The notes under the pieces are model-generated. The model was not told the DNA's origin. It worked only from the letters and a program-made list of their open reading frames with translations, and did no database searches. The position numbers were made by a program, and so were the translations under genes. From Gari tellinella (lineage: Eukaryota; Mollusca; Bivalvia; Cardiida; Psammobiidae): a stretch of DNA of 64,000 nucleotides. Shown piece after piece: positions 11,336-22,476 of the stretch (positions within the stretch are counted from its first letter, which is position 1; every line of letters starts with the position of its first letter). Where the stretch lies: NCBI GenBank assembly GCA_922989275.2, contig OV277866.1, forward strand, positions 74,746,328-74,810,327, read 5' to 3'.

Positions 11336-11509
11336 AGTAGCTATCTTTCCAATTTCTCTGTTTATTTCGTATATTGGTTATTACATCGAAGTTCAATAAG
11401 AACTGCATCTAGTTTTAGGATTATCATACAAGAAACAATAGCGTATTGGTTCGAGGCAGATAAGGGCTACGCTGGTTGTTATTTATCTAGTCGATATAAA
11501 TAACGAGAT

Positions 11510-14500
11510 ATGATGTCGGAGGACCAGTGTTTGTTTGTCAGGACGAACAATTGCAAAAGTAAATCAGATAAATTGATAGATTCCGGTCATGCTAGAATAG
11601 AGAGCATCATACGATGCAGTAGAATATACGATGATGAGCTACATAAGCTGCTACAGGAAAAGCTTGATATAGAGCCTACACTAACAATAAAATGCCACAA
11701 AAGTTGTGTTTCTACTTACACATCTAAAGTTCACACCGAACGTCACAAGCGTAAGCAGGACGAACCGAGTTCGTCAGAAATTCCAACAAAGATTACGAGG
11801 CGTTCAACAGATATTTCAATTTTTAGCTTCCAACATCAGTGTATTTTTTGTGGAGACAGATGCAATGTTGAAAAAACACTTAAAAATCCATATAGATGGC
11901 GACCTGCATATGTTTGCCGTGAAATAGGCAATGAAGCAGGAAAGATGTCTTTAAAGCAGTCTATCATTGATGCATGTAATAAGCGAAATGATGCATGGGG
12001 TGAAAGCGTAAGACGGAGAGTTGAAGGAGCTCTGAGCGATTTGCATGCAGCTGATGCAAGATATCATCATGACTGCCGGCTTCATTTTCTCAGTGAGAGA
12101 TCTATTACAAGTGCAGCAAGCAAGGCATCTGATAGTGAAGACTTTGACGCTGCTTTTGATCAGCTTGTGAGTCTGATGAATATTGAAAAGTCGAAAATAT
12201 GGAATTCTGTTGAATTATTTAATGCGTACATAGACTTCAGAGGTAATATCTGTACACGAAAAACATTGCTTAAAAAGCTTTGCGACCATTTCAACAACGA
12301 TTTGATAATTTTACATTCCCCTGGATTGGCAGATATAGTTGTTTTTCGAGGAAATGCAGCAGCAAGTCTTAGGCTAGTTGAGGACAAGACAGATGACATT
12401 GATTACGTTATAAATCAACTTAGTAAACATATTGCTCATGACGTAAAGTCTGTCACACTCAGTAAAAGCTGTTATGAAACAGAAATTGATCGGGAATCAG
12501 TTATAGAAAGTGTAAGTACCACTCTCCTTGAGCTGTTAGCTAAATTGTCCCCCAAACTTGACAAGACTCTTCCTGCCATTATGATTGGCTCTGTCATAAC
12601 AAGCATTTTGAAAAGTTATCCTACAGGAATTCAAGTGGCGTTGGGTGTAAAGATGGGGAGATCAAAACAGTGCATCAATCTCTTACACGAATTTGGTATC
12701 ACGTGTTCTTACGACGAAGTGTTGCGCTATAAGCGATCTGCAGCCGCTGAAGCTACAAAGGATATTGCTTTGATTGGAATATCTGAATCATCGTCTGGCC
12801 TGGTACAAATTGTCGCTGATAACTTTGATGCCGATATAGCATCACAGAATGGAAAACTTTCTACACACTCGCTAGCTGTTATTATAACACAGCCTGATAC
12901 ACAATTGGCTACTCATCAGAAACCTACGATAAAGAGACTACTGAAAGAGCAAATGTCTGATCCTCTTGATTATGATGTTGCCATTCACAGATACAGTGGA
13001 CCCACTAAACCTGCGGTGCCAGAAGAAGCAGTGGTTAATTCAGTTCTATCCCTGAAAGTTCTTTGCCAACAGACTATTTCTATCAAGACAGCTAGGCAAC
13101 TGGACTTTGCTTTCCTCAGGGATATTCTCTCAAAGGAAAATGTTCCAGAATTCCATGGCTTCAACACTTCTTTGCGTCGAGAACAAGATCAACCTGTACA
13201 AATGAAGACAAAAACTGCCTATTTGCCATTAATAGACATGAAGCCCTCTCATCCAGATACAATTATGACAGCTATTGCAAAAGCACAAGAGATAACTAAA
13301 AACGTTGGCCAAGAGTTTGTCATATTTACATGCGATCTACAGCTGTACAGGGTGGCACAAGAAGTTAAATGGGCCTTTCCTACGCGTTTTAGAAATGTCA
13401 TCCTTAGACTTGGTGGCATGCACTCACTCATGAGCTTTGTTGGGGCCATTGGTACTTTGATGGCAGAAAGTGGCTTGTCTGATATACTTTCTGATGTATT
13501 TGGGGGAGTTTCAAAAATGTTAACAGGTAAAAAGTATCCCCAGAATGTTAGAGCTTTGCGCCTAGTAGCAGAAGCAATGCTACAAACCACGATACAAGAG
13601 CACGAAACAGAATCAGCAGATGCTATGATGAACATCCTGGATAATTTAGCATCACAAAGTAAGACATCACAACTTTGGGTCAATGTCTTCCTAAAGCCAG
13701 TGTTTATCATGATGATGTATGTTAGAGCCGAAAGAGAAGGTGACTGGTCACTTCATCTAGCCGCATATAGGCAAATGATGCCTTACTTTTTCGCGTCTGG
13801 TCATGTAAACTATGCCAGATATGGTTTGGTATATCTGAAGGAAATGGAGGCTCTTCCAAAAGAAGTGCTTGGAAGGTTTTTGAAAGGAGAACATGTGATG
13901 AGGCATGAACGAGGGATATGGAATGGTATATGGAGTGATATGTTCATTGAAAGCACCTTCATGAGGTATGGTCATGCCCCTGGTGGCATAATTGGGATCA
14001 CGCTAAAGCCAGAAACACTCAGAGTATGGGCTTTAAGCCTTCATATGTGCAGTCAGCTAGAAGCAAATTTAGATAACATGCTAGCTCATAAGGATGACTC
14101 TGAGACTGACATTATGAAGCACAAGGAAGAGCGAAAATCTCGAATAGAAAGCGATGCAAAGGATAGGGAAGGCATAATGAATAAGCTGAAGACCTGCATT
14201 GATCCATTGGATCCAGAGCAGCATCCGGGCAACGTTATTAACATTGTTACTGGAGAAGTGGCAACAAATGATGTCAATGTGCATGATAGTTTGAATATAG
14301 GCAAGCAACAGCTGAAAGAATTTGAAAAACAACTTCCTGACGGATTTCATAGCACTATTCACAAGAAGGTAGTTACGATGAGTGCTATCAAAAAGTATGT
14401 GAAGGTTGGTCAGGTCAAGGTGTTTGACACCAATGTTATCTACTCAAGAGTATTGGGTCTTCAAGCAAGCGGTCGTGAAGTTGACATAGTAGATGTTCTA

Positions 14501-15889
14501 TCACACGAATTGGCCCCTATTCCAACATCACTCTTTAATGACCATGGTGATATGAGAATAGCGAAAGCTAAAGCTTCTCTGAAAAAACAACTTCAGGTAG
14601 AAGTTTCTGATAGAACAAGAGTACATGTCGATACTATCATCATAGACGGGTCAGCATTGCTGTGGGTTATTCCATACCCCGCGGATGGCTTAGTGAAGGA
14701 CTACCTTACAAACATAAAAATATACATTGAAAAAAAGTTGGAGAAGAACAATGTTTATCTAGTGTTTGATAGGTACTACGACTATAGTACTAAAAGTTCG
14801 ACACGATTTGCGAGAACAACAGGTTCGAGTCGAGTTTATCAGCTGCATGCTAATAGCAGATTACCCGCACAAAAAGTGCTCCTTACTGTCACTGAAAACA
14901 AAAAGCAGCTAATGAATCTGATAATCTCAGACATCATAGATGACAAGACCTTTCAGATGGAACATACTCAAACCCACAAACTAGTGATTACAGGTGAAAA
15001 CGAAACACCATCTGAGATAAGTCAAGGCACTGTGTCAGTAAGAAGAGACTTAGAAACAACCCATGAAGAGGCAGATAGTATCATTGTACAGCAGCTTTTA
15101 CTATGCGCAAAACAGGATGTGGATGCTAAGCTGTCCGTCATTTGTGACGATACAGATGTGTTTGTTCTGTTGCTGCACTACTATCATAAAACAGGAATGA
15201 CAAATAAAGTCTTCATGGAGTCTCCGATAAAAGGACGATCGATAATTGATATTGAAAAGGCTGTTGTCAAACACCGGGATATTGTTGCAGAAATTCTTCC
15301 AGCACATGCCCTCTCCGGGTGTGATACAGTTGCAGGCTGCTTTGGAGTTGGAAAAGGAACTGTTGTCAAAGTATTGCGATCCAATTTTTCGTTGTCACTT
15401 CTTGGATTACTTGACTCCCCTATTGAAGCAGTCATTTCTCAAGCAACAGTATTTATGTCTGCATGCTATGGAAATTATAGCTACTGTAAGTCTATGTCGG
15501 AAACACGCTTTCAGGTATGGGCTACAAAGCTTGGCAAGGGCACATCATCTAAACTTTGCTGCCTTCCACCGACAAGTGAGGCATTTGCAGAAAATGTTAA
15601 GAGAGCTCACTACCAAGCGATCCTGTGGCGCTCATTGGAGGAAATCAATCCACCGGATCTTGATCCAGGAGAATTTGGCTGGAAGAAGGAAGAAAGGACA
15701 AAATCTCTTGAGCCGGTGACATTGCCTGAAAACATTGCCCTAGCACCAGAATTTATTCTGAAACTGATCAGGTGTGGTTGTCAACGTAGCATGCCTTGTA
15801 GCACGCAAATGTGTAGATGTAAAAGCGCTTGTATGACCTGTACAGTTTTCTGTGCATGTTACCAGCAGGGATGCCATAATGATAATTAG
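11510..15889 (+). CDS. Academ-type transposase with XPG-like nuclease module
   Basis: This is a single-exon ORF of 1459 residues, by far the longest in the window. The N-terminal part has Cys/His clusters (KCHKSC near 65, CIFCGDRC near 111, YHHDCRLHF near 185), probably zinc-binding. A candidate DDE-type core spans about 600-820: Asp609 in FTCDLQLY, the conserved-looking LGGMHSLMSF near 635, PYFFASGHVNYARYG near 760, and Asp810/Glu814 in SDMFIESTFMRYGH. A FEN/XPG-like module spans about 1040-1330: Asp1046 (IIDGSALLW), Asp1087 (VFDRYYDY), EEAD at 1186-1189, DDTD at 1213-1216, and Asp1272 in LSGCDTVAGCFGVGKGTV, which resembles a helix-hairpin glycine turn. The last 38 residues hold ten cysteines in CxC-rich order, resembling TSO1/tesmin CXC repeats. 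Either Met at 11510 or 11513 could be the start; an in-frame stop lies just upstream. There are no frameshifts, so it may be recently active. Catalytic assignments are inference. Confidence 0.88.
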   Translation: MMSEDQCLFVRTNNCKSKSDKLIDSGHARIESIIRCSRIYDDELHKLLQEKLDIEPTLTIKCHKSCVSTYTSKVHTERHKRKQDEPSSSEIPTKITRRSTDISIFSFQHQCIFCGDRCNVEKTLKNPYRWRPAYVCREIGNEAGKMSLKQSIIDACNKRNDAWGESVRRRVEGALSDLHAADARYHHDCRLHFLSERSITSAASKASDSEDFDAAFDQLVSLMNIEKSKIWNSVELFNAYIDFRGNICTRKTLLKKLCDHFNNDLIILHSPGLADIVVFRGNAAASLRLVEDKTDDIDYVINQLSKHIAHDVKSVTLSKSCYETEIDRESVIESVSTTLLELLAKLSPKLDKTLPAIMIGSVITSILKSYPTGIQVALGVKMGRSKQCINLLHEFGITCSYDEVLRYKRSAAAEATKDIALIGISESSSGLVQIVADNFDADIASQNGKLSTHSLAVIITQPDTQLATHQKPTIKRLLKEQMSDPLDYDVAIHRYSGPTKPAVPEEAVVNSVLSLKVLCQQTISIKTARQLDFAFLRDILSKENVPEFHGFNTSLRREQDQPVQMKTKTAYLPLIDMKPSHPDTIMTAIAKAQEITKNVGQEFVIFTCDLQLYRVAQEVKWAFPTRFRNVILRLGGMHSLMSFVGAIGTLMAESGLSDILSDVFGGVSKMLTGKKYPQNVRALRLVAEAMLQTTIQEHETESADAMMNILDNLASQSKTSQLWVNVFLKPVFIMMMYVRAEREGDWSLHLAAYRQMMPYFFASGHVNYARYGLVYLKEMEALPKEVLGRFLKGEHVMRHERGIWNGIWSDMFIESTFMRYGHAPGGIIGITLKPETLRVWALSLHMCSQLEANLDNMLAHKDDSETDIMKHKEERKSRIESDAKDREGIMNKLKTCIDPLDPEQHPGNVINIVTGEVATNDVNVHDSLNIGKQQLKEFEKQLPDGFHSTIHKKVVTMSAIKKYVKVGQVKVFDTNVIYSRVLGLQASGREVDIVDVLSHELAPIPTSLFNDHGDMRIAKAKASLKKQLQVEVSDRTRVHVDTIIIDGSALLWVIPYPADGLVKDYLTNIKIYIEKKLEKNNVYLVFDRYYDYSTKSSTRFARTTGSSRVYQLHANSRLPAQKVLLTVTENKKQLMNLIISDIIDDKTFQMEHTQTHKLVITGENETPSEISQGTVSVRRDLETTHEEADSIIVQQLLLCAKQDVDAKLSVICDDTDVFVLLLHYYHKTGMTNKVFMESPIKGRSIIDIEKAVVKHRDIVAEILPAHALSGCDTVAGCFGVGKGTVVKVLRSNFSLSLLGLLDSPIEAVISQATVFMSACYGNYSYCKSMSETRFQVWATKLGKGTSSKLCCLPPTSEAFAENVKRAHYQAILWRSLEEINPPDLDPGEFGWKKEERTKSLEPVTLPENIALAPEFILKLIRCGCQRSMPCSTQMCRCKSACMTCTVFCACYQQGCHNDN

Positions 15890-16269
15890 GTAGTTTTTGC
15901 GGTTGGATCACAGGTTAATGACAAAAAAAGGGTAATAACTTGTAAAAGCTCGAATCTCATAGGTGCAATGGGTTCTGTGTCATGAATAATGGCTGTAAAA
16001 ATTCAGGAAAATTGACAAAAAAGTAGAAGAACATGCTGGCAGAATCAATCATAAAAAACAGGCCCTTTTCTGGACATTTTGGGAAAAACTGCAATGTCTT
16101 ATTTTGGAAATTTTCAGCGCGAAAATTTTTGTTTTTGGAAGAATTTTTTATAATTGATTTCACATACATTGAAGCTAAATGGTCAGAAAAATGACATGTA
16201 GTAGTTATTATCACTTGTTTTATAAGTTTTTATTTGAATTTTAATTATTAGTAACAACCTGTATAAAAA

Positions 16270-16303
<34 letters not shown>

Positions 16304-16342
16304 GGATTTTTTTTTTTAATCTGGGATTTTTTTTTTACCATT
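16270..16342 (+). repeat. Poly-T rich tract in the transposon's 3' region
   Basis: Three T-runs separated by short AAATTTGGA and AATCTGGGA spacers lie between the ORF and the right terminal repeat. This is a low-complexity tract; nothing shows a function. Confidence 0.8.
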
Positions 16343-16485
16343 TCCCATTGGGAATGGGTCCGTTGACCGGACTCCTGGATACACCAGAAAAAGGCCTGAA
16401 AAGAAACCTTGAAATATTATTTTGGGGATTTTTTTATGTATTAAAGCATTTCGGTCGCCATTTTGGCGGCCATCTTGAATATATG

Positions 16486-16612
16486 AAAATGCTCAAGGGT
16501 GACAAGGTGGCACCCGGCGGAATCTTGCAAAGCATCATATGCTTAAGTGGAATCAGTTGAGAAAAAAACTTAGGACGGCATTTCCAGGTCCAGCCAGTCC
16601 TCTGCCGGACTA
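16486..16612 (-). repeat. Right terminal inverted repeat of the Academ-like element
   Basis: The reverse complement reproduces the four blocks of the left end. It is followed immediately by TAA, matching the three bases before the left end. Confidence 0.9.
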
Positions 16613-16929
16613 TAAATGACTACTTTGCCAGTTGACTAACGATTAACATCCTTAACTTCGGTTATATAACAATTAAACAACCAGGCTAGTGTGCGATGGC
16701 ACGATGCAGGCTACCAAATATAATTGCAGCTTTTAACATAGATTGTGTCTCCGGCACAGTATTGTGCAGGCTGATGTATGTGCTGTATAACTGACGCTAT
16801 ATTCAAACTGATATGTATGTGGTCATTAAACCTTGGTGCGGACTTAATATCTTTTCCAGCTTTAAAATGAAAATGTTTTGCTGTATCGTCGGTCTGCATC
16901 CAGCGGAACATTCATTTTAGAAGTTATCT

Positions 16930-17290
16930 TATCACATAACTTACAGTCTGGTAGTGGAATAAAGTCATTTTATAAATATCGTAATCCTCTTGTGAAATAT
17001 CGTATTTTGGGTTCCGGAAAAAACATTTTCGTCCTCAAGCCCTGCATGTAGCGGGACACCAAATAACGTCATATACAATGACGTTACTGTAAACAACGTC
17101 GGGTTTTAGCTGAAATTCCATATATAAGAAAGACACAGCTTCGATTGATTAAATAGGCGTTTAAATTGTTGATGAACAGAATCTCACATTCGTACTCATT
17201 ACTTATCATTTTTAATAAACTCGTTGACTAAAAGTAATATGACGCTCGCCAAGGCTGGCGTCATATTAATTTAGTCAACTTGTGTATTAA
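16930..17290 (-). mobile_element. MITE8 copy (GTTGACTAAA type)
   Basis: It matches 25510-25860 in inverted orientation. Shared blocks are AATGACGTTAC/GTAACGTCATT, AGCTTCGATTGATTAAATA, ATTTGTG-type AATCTCACATT and TAATAAACTCGTTGACTAAA. It is non-coding. Confidence 0.7.
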
Positions 17291-17659
17291 TGAAAGGCCT
17301 GAGAGGACAGATAGTGCTGGATGATTAGAGGTTTTATTTATCTGAAATAGTGAATGATAAGGGTTTTTTCTTCGAGAGTTTCTGGTTTGAATCTTTTGTA
17401 TATGAAGAAGCTACTGTCAGAAATGGGCTGAGAAATAAAAAGACAGCAAACGATCTATTCTGCCAAAACTTCGAGGTGACTTTCTTGACATTTAGGACTC
17501 TATGCATATAGTTTAAAGAAGGGCAAAATGTGCATAACAAAACCGTTTTTTTGTTTAGATAAAAACTTATTGATAATTGAAATGAATATCTAAATTAAAG
17601 ATAGAGATAGCAAGAACCTGTTTTATCAACAAGAGGACATTGAAGGCCCTTATATCGCT

Positions 17660-17830
17660 CACCTGCTGTAATGAAGCACACCCTGCTTTACTTTAAAACT
17701 GCTTTAAGATTCAATCTACTAGCATATAGAAACTTATTTCTTATCTTACATTTTTATGGCTGTATACAGCGAATTATTTTTTCAGTAAAGGAATAAATTA
17801 AAGGCGTAAAATGCATATTTATGGGGTACA
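17660..17830 (+). mobile_element. MITE3 fragment
   Basis: It has the half-hairpin CCCTGCTTTACTTT...CTGCTTTAAG, then AGGAATAAATTAAAGGCG and TTTATGGGGTA, as in the fuller copies at 47527 and 52194. Confidence 0.6.
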
Positions 17831-17849
17831 ATGTAGTGGGTTACCAAAC

Positions 17850-19450
17850 ATCAGTTTTATAGGGGAATGGCTTAACTAACCTCAGCAGAATTGGAATTTT
17901 CTCCTGGACAAGAAAAAATGACAAGACATACAGATAACTCTGACAGTACCAATGTTAAAGATTTGTATAAATATGGGATAAGACATAATTATTACTGTCA
18001 GAGGATCACTTCCTGATCCTGTTTCTGTAAGTATGAAGCACACTGAACCAATTTCTAAACGTTAGCAGACAGCAAGTTCAGCAGACACCACCAGTTCTGT
18101 TGGTCAGTCACTGAGGTCAAATATTATGCAATAGCTGCAGTAGCATCTAGTAGCTACTGGCTTACCCTTATGATACTAAAATGATGTCTGCTTAAAACCT
18201 ACTGTATGTGAATAATGTACAAAAAATCAATTAAGAAAATGTAAAGTATGTAGTGGCAAATGGTTTGGATCAAGATTAGATGCAGCATTATGGTGCGTCT
18301 GAGCTGGATCCAAACTGTTTGCTAATATTGCTTATTTTGAGCTAAGAATTATAAGGGGCCAGGGGAACATACAGTGGGCTCTGCATCGGTAATATCCGTA
18401 TTTACGAAGATTCATTAACTTTATTACAGTAAAAGTTTACGAAAGAAAAATATTCTTGTAACATTATTAAATGCATTCTTTTTCATATTTAAGTTTTTTT
18501 TAACTTGAGAAAACAACTACATTATCTACAGATTGCGTGGGTAAATTGTCCTGTGATAGATCTACTGCGAACTATTTTTGGGGCTGTGCGGTTAAGTGTA
18601 CACGCATGCACGTTTAGGCCAAATCACCGCCTGGGCTCAACGGAAAACAGCCGAATCATCCTATGATATAGAATTAAGAAGGGAAAGTAGTTGTTTTTAA
18701 AAAACAATTGCTACGCATTGTGGTCGGATAAATAATAAGCATTCGTTTAAGATCCTCTATATAACTGTTTGTTTAAAGATTATACAACATAACCTGTTCG
18801 CTCCCTACGGTCGCTCCAGGTTATATTGCATACTTTTCAAAAAAAAGAACTATAACTAATACTTAAGTTATCCCGTTAATAGATTTACAGACATTTATGG
18901 CAGGAACAGTATACACTTTCCTTGTGTTTATTCTCTCCAAGCTCAATGCACCATCCTACTAACATGTAAACAGTTCTCATATGTTTGATTATTCCTAATA
19001 ATTACGCAACGACTTTTTTTACCTTTGCACCAGCGTGTTATAAATCTTGATTACAACAAGAAATGATTATAAAAGCATATAAGTATATGAACAAACAAAC
19101 AAACTCCTCAGGAGTTTTTGTAAACAGCATTTGTACAATATGGAGAACAATTTATATAAGGTTAATAACAAAATGGTAATGTGGATATTGTTATATTTTT
19201 GTAGATTCCTTCAGATTTACGGATATATTTTGATATTTATATAGATCCACATTTTGAAAACTGACCTGTGTCTTTTATATATAAAAGTATACTCGAACAC
19301 ACAATGTGTCTCCAAGATTATAGTATGTCTGGCTGTTCAAAGTCTGATAAATATTCGGTAACAATGTATAATAAAATCTGAGACTAATGTGCAAAGAGTC
19401 TCCTTTCCTGTGTGGGTAGAACACATCCTTTTCATTTCCAAGTATGAATA
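17850..19450. other. Intron; one isolated GATC-type hairpin
   Basis: A hairpin near 18247-18322 pairs AATGGTTTGGATC with GGATCCAAACTGTTTGC. A small palindrome, ATAACCTG...CAGGTTAT, lies at 18790-18826. I see nothing else and no gene. Confidence 0.55.
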
Positions 19451-20664
19451 CAGTGGAGAATCTGTTATTCTTTCCCGTTTAAACGCAAACGTACGCAAAC
19501 GCAAAGCATTATAACGTAGAAAAGAACAACTTTAGGAAATGGATGACTGCTACCTCCGGGCCATGTTCTTGCTGTAGATATTGTGGGTCTAAATGGGAGT
19601 TCTGGAATTGTACCGTTTGCCCATGCCTATTCGGTGGATCTTGATGGTAGGGATTGCCCCTGATCTCTTTGAAACCGACTGGCTTGGGGTTTGCGGTATA
19701 ATTCAAGGACATCTTCTTATCTTGATGTTTTATAAAGTAATGGTGTAATTTCAGCCATGGAACATGTAGGTCCCGCGGGTGTGGGGTGGAGAGGGTAGAT
19801 GACTGCTACCCTAGGGCTGTGTTCATTCTGTATATGTTATGGGTCTAATTTTTAGTTCTGGGGTTGTACTGTTGACCAATGCCTGTCTGGTGGATCTTTG
19901 ATGGTAGGGATACAACTCTGATCTCTTTTGAAATCAGCTGGCGTGGTCTGTGGTACAATTCGTGGACAGCTTTCACCATTTTTAATAATGTTATTGATCT
20001 TCTATAGGGTTTTTAGTTATGGTCGCATGCTATTATTCCTAGTTATGTTACATTAGATGGCCTGCATTGGGCGCTCTGCTATTATTTCTATTGGTCGGCA
20101 ATCTTTAGCCGGTTGGTTCATTGCTGATTGATGGGGGTAGTATGATTGCCGTTTTGGGGGCTGTCTTTTGTATGTTTATTCTTATTTATATTAGATCTAA
20201 TTATAGTTATTTGTGTTTTGTCGATGGCCTGCATTGGGCGCTCTACCATTATTTATATCAGTCGGCAATACTTAGCCGGTCGGTTCATTGCTGATTGATG
20301 GGGGTAATGTGATCGCCGTATTGGGGGACTGTCTTTTATATGTTTATTCATGTTTTATTTCAGATCTAATTGTAGTTATTTTGTCTTTTCACGATTTATA
20401 GGTACATAAGTGTTATTTCATGTAAAGCGCTTTTGAACGCACAATCCCTGTGTGAAAAGAGCGCTATATAAATCTGGTATAATAATAATAATAATAACTT
20501 TTGGACAATTCTGATAATTCTTGTTTATCTTGGTGGCAAACAGTTTGGAGCCTGATCAGACGCCGGGTTACCCGGCGTCTGATCTGGCTCCAAACTGTTT
20601 GCACTGCAAATAATAGTTTTAGCGTAAACGCGTTTATTGGGAAAGAATAACAGATTCTCCACTG
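19451..20664 (-). mobile_element. MITE1 copy split by a retroelement
   Basis: The two halves (19451-19536 and 20496-20664) together make one AATCTG-subfamily copy with TA flanks. A 959-bp insert separates them and is bounded by AACTTTAGG / AACTTTTGG, a target duplication with one mismatch. Confidence 0.9.
19537..20495 (+). mobile_element. 5'-truncated non-LTR retroelement tail
   Basis: It ends in AAAGCGCTTTTGAACG, GAGCGCTATATAAATCTGG and an (ATA)n tract, a tail type seen in many animal LINEs and their SINEs. Two internal direct duplications are visible: GATGACTGCTACC blocks near 19543 and 19797, and GATGGCCTGCATTGGGCGCTC blocks near 20056 and 20224. No protein is recognisable, so it is probably 3' UTR. 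Confidence 0.75.
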
Positions 20665-20690
20665 TACTACAATGTGCTCCTTTACAGCTA

Positions 20691-20937
20691 CAGTGGAGAA
20701 CACGTTATTCTTTCCCGTTTAAACGCAAATAAAACGCAAACGCATCGCAATTAATCGTAGAAAAAGATAACTTTTCAACAATTCTGACTATATGTTTTAG
20801 TCTGAGTGGAAAACAGTTTGGAGCCCGATCAGACGCCGGGTAAACCGGCGTCTGATCTGGCTCCAAACTGTTTGCGATGGAAATCACAGTTTAAGGGTAA
20901 ACGCATTTATTGGGAAAGAATAACGTTTTCTCCACTG
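20691..20937 (-). mobile_element. MITE1 copy, full length
   Basis: Flanked by TA, with ends CAGTGGAGAACACG and CGTTTTCTCCACTG. It begins 26 bp after the preceding MITE1. Confidence 0.9.
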
Positions 20938-21222
20938 TATGTTCGTCCCAACATAACAACTCCTAATAGTTTGCCAATATTACATAATACATTATATCAT
21001 TTTCCAAAATTTCGTGTTTTTGCTGACAGTCTGCGACAAGACTAGACAGACCCCCAGTATCTCAGAATCTAGTCGGGCTCTAAACTGTTTACCTGTCTAA
21101 TTAAAATAAGGTACAATCAATTTTCAATCGTAATTTTTTTCATTCCATTGCACTGCATTTCAATCGGACAGGGTACCGGAGAAATATCTGTCCAAAAAAA
21201 GAAGCATGGCGAAATAACACGG

Positions 21223-21414
21223 CAGAGCTCCAGATAAGCGGAGTATTTCAAAAAGTAAAATTTTATTTTTGTATTAAACCCTATGGTGTTGCTACTCATT
21301 AGAATCGTCTCAAAGAGACGATTCTAATGAGTAGTAACACCATAGGATTTGATTCTCAATCAAGTGAAACAATGTTGGATGTGTTCAGTTCACTAACTGT
21401 TATCTGGAGCCATG
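21223..21414 (+). mobile_element. MITE4 copy just upstream of exon 4
   Basis: Ends are CAGAGCTCCAGATAAG and TTATCTGGAGCCATG. The interior is a strong palindrome around AATCGTCTCAAAGAGACGATT. Flanks CACGG are repeated. It ends about 30 bp before the exon 4 acceptor. Confidence 0.85.
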
Positions 21415-21445
21415 CCACGGTTAGCCATGAATTTTCTGTTTACAG

Positions 21446-21601
21446 GAGGCAACACAGATGCTCGTTTCACAATAGATAACCAAAACAGGATAACGACAGC
21501 AGATGCCTTAATTGACTTCGGAGACACACCCTCGTTCACGCTGACAATAACAGCCACAGATGGAGTTAACGAGGGCACTGACACAATAGACATAACCACC
21601 G
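21446..21601 (+). CDS. Cadherin exon 4 (phase 1 to 1)
   Basis: The acceptor is tctgtttacag and the donor gtaagagaa. It completes the second repeat: GNTDARFTIDNQNRITTA, then LIDFGD where LDRE is expected, then FTLTITATDG. The repeat ends in DITT with no DxNDxxP linker, so calcium ligands at this junction appear reduced. A hAT-like MITE ends about 30 bp upstream of the acceptor. Confidence 0.92.
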
Positions 21602-21861
21602 GTAAGAGAAACTATATTGCAAGTTAGAACGAGTAAAGAAACAAGTACACGTATTTGAGAATAATAAGATACTTATTATAGTTTGAACTGTTCTGTGTAC
21701 GAACATGTAATACAGTAGTCATAAGTCTGGTGTAAGCACATATCAACGTGTTTCGGAAACAGTGTATACCCTGATGAGAAAGATCACCAGGAGTCGTATC
21801 ATCATTGACTGCACTGTTTCTGAAGGCTTTATTTAAGAAAAAATAAAATCATACCAGTGTT

Positions 21862-22014
21862 TTATCATGGCAATAAAACACGGGTAGGAGTTGAGAGTAG
21901 TTGTAATTTGAGTTGCGTAGTAATTAAATCACGAGGCCGAAGGCTGAGTGATTTTATTACCAGCATCTCAACGACTGCTCGTGTTTTATTGCCTCGATAA
22001 CACTTGTATTAATT
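21862..22014 (+). mobile_element. Palindromic element with CAGTGTTTTATC ends
   Basis: CAGTGTTTTATCATGGCAAT...AACACG is inverted as CGTGTTTTATTGCCTCGATAACACTTG. It is a short non-coding foldback repeat. Confidence 0.6.
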
Positions 22015-22476
22015 TATTATTTCGATTCTAACACTTCTATTTCACCACAAATTCGCACCGAAGCAAGGCGCTACATTTCTTGGCGTGCGCATCTTCGAAG
22101 TCATATGACGTCACGTTAAGACGTTATTTGAACAGCGCGTGGGTGTTTTATTTAGAATTCAAACACAGATACATCCCTTCTTTGTGTATATAGGATAGTG
22201 CTCGAAGTGTGTTAGAATGTAAGTTTACAGATAGTGCAAAGCCTAATCAGATGATCTCTCTGATCTTGGGCCACAAAGTTTTCATTAGACAAGAGTACCC
22301 CTCACAGGTATATAAAATCGTTGTAAACGACGAGTATACTCAACGAGGTAACGGAAAGAAATGCAGATATGATGCTGACTGCTGAGTGTAGAACAGAAAT
22401 AATGCTGGTAGATCTAGCTCAAAATGCAATATCAAACACATTACCTTTATTGTAAGTAAATGTTTCTTCACTGATT

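Larger units (their letters stand above)
9920..16612 (+). mobile_element. Autonomous DNA transposon, Academ superfamily (AcademX-like)
   Basis: Both ends begin TAGTCCGGCAGAG in inverted orientation, and the inverted similarity continues inward for about 130 bp. The bases just outside are TAA on both sides (9917-9919 and 16613-16615), a likely 3-bp target duplication. Inside lies one uninterrupted ORF of 1459 codons. An XPG/FEN-type module in a large TIR transposon is, from memory, the hallmark of the AcademX lineage. The superfamily is inferred from domain architecture, not from a search. The element sits in a cadherin intron, in the same orientation as the gene. Confidence 0.87.

Noticed and set aside
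11246..11503. 85-codon ORF just upstream of and in frame with the transposase
   Set aside because: It ends in a stop 7 bp before the transposase ATG and lies in the subterminal repeats; no domain is seen.
15246..15719. 157-codon ORF in another frame of the transposase
   Set aside because: It lies wholly within the 1459-codon ORF and has no independent support.
20464..20703. Many short ORFs sharing VWSQIRRRVTRRLIRLQTVC or SLEPDQTPG-like peptides
   Set aside because: These are translations of the MITE1 hairpin in different frames. They recur wherever the MITE occurs (for example 27897-28271, 26968-27198, 63351-63692) and end inside it.
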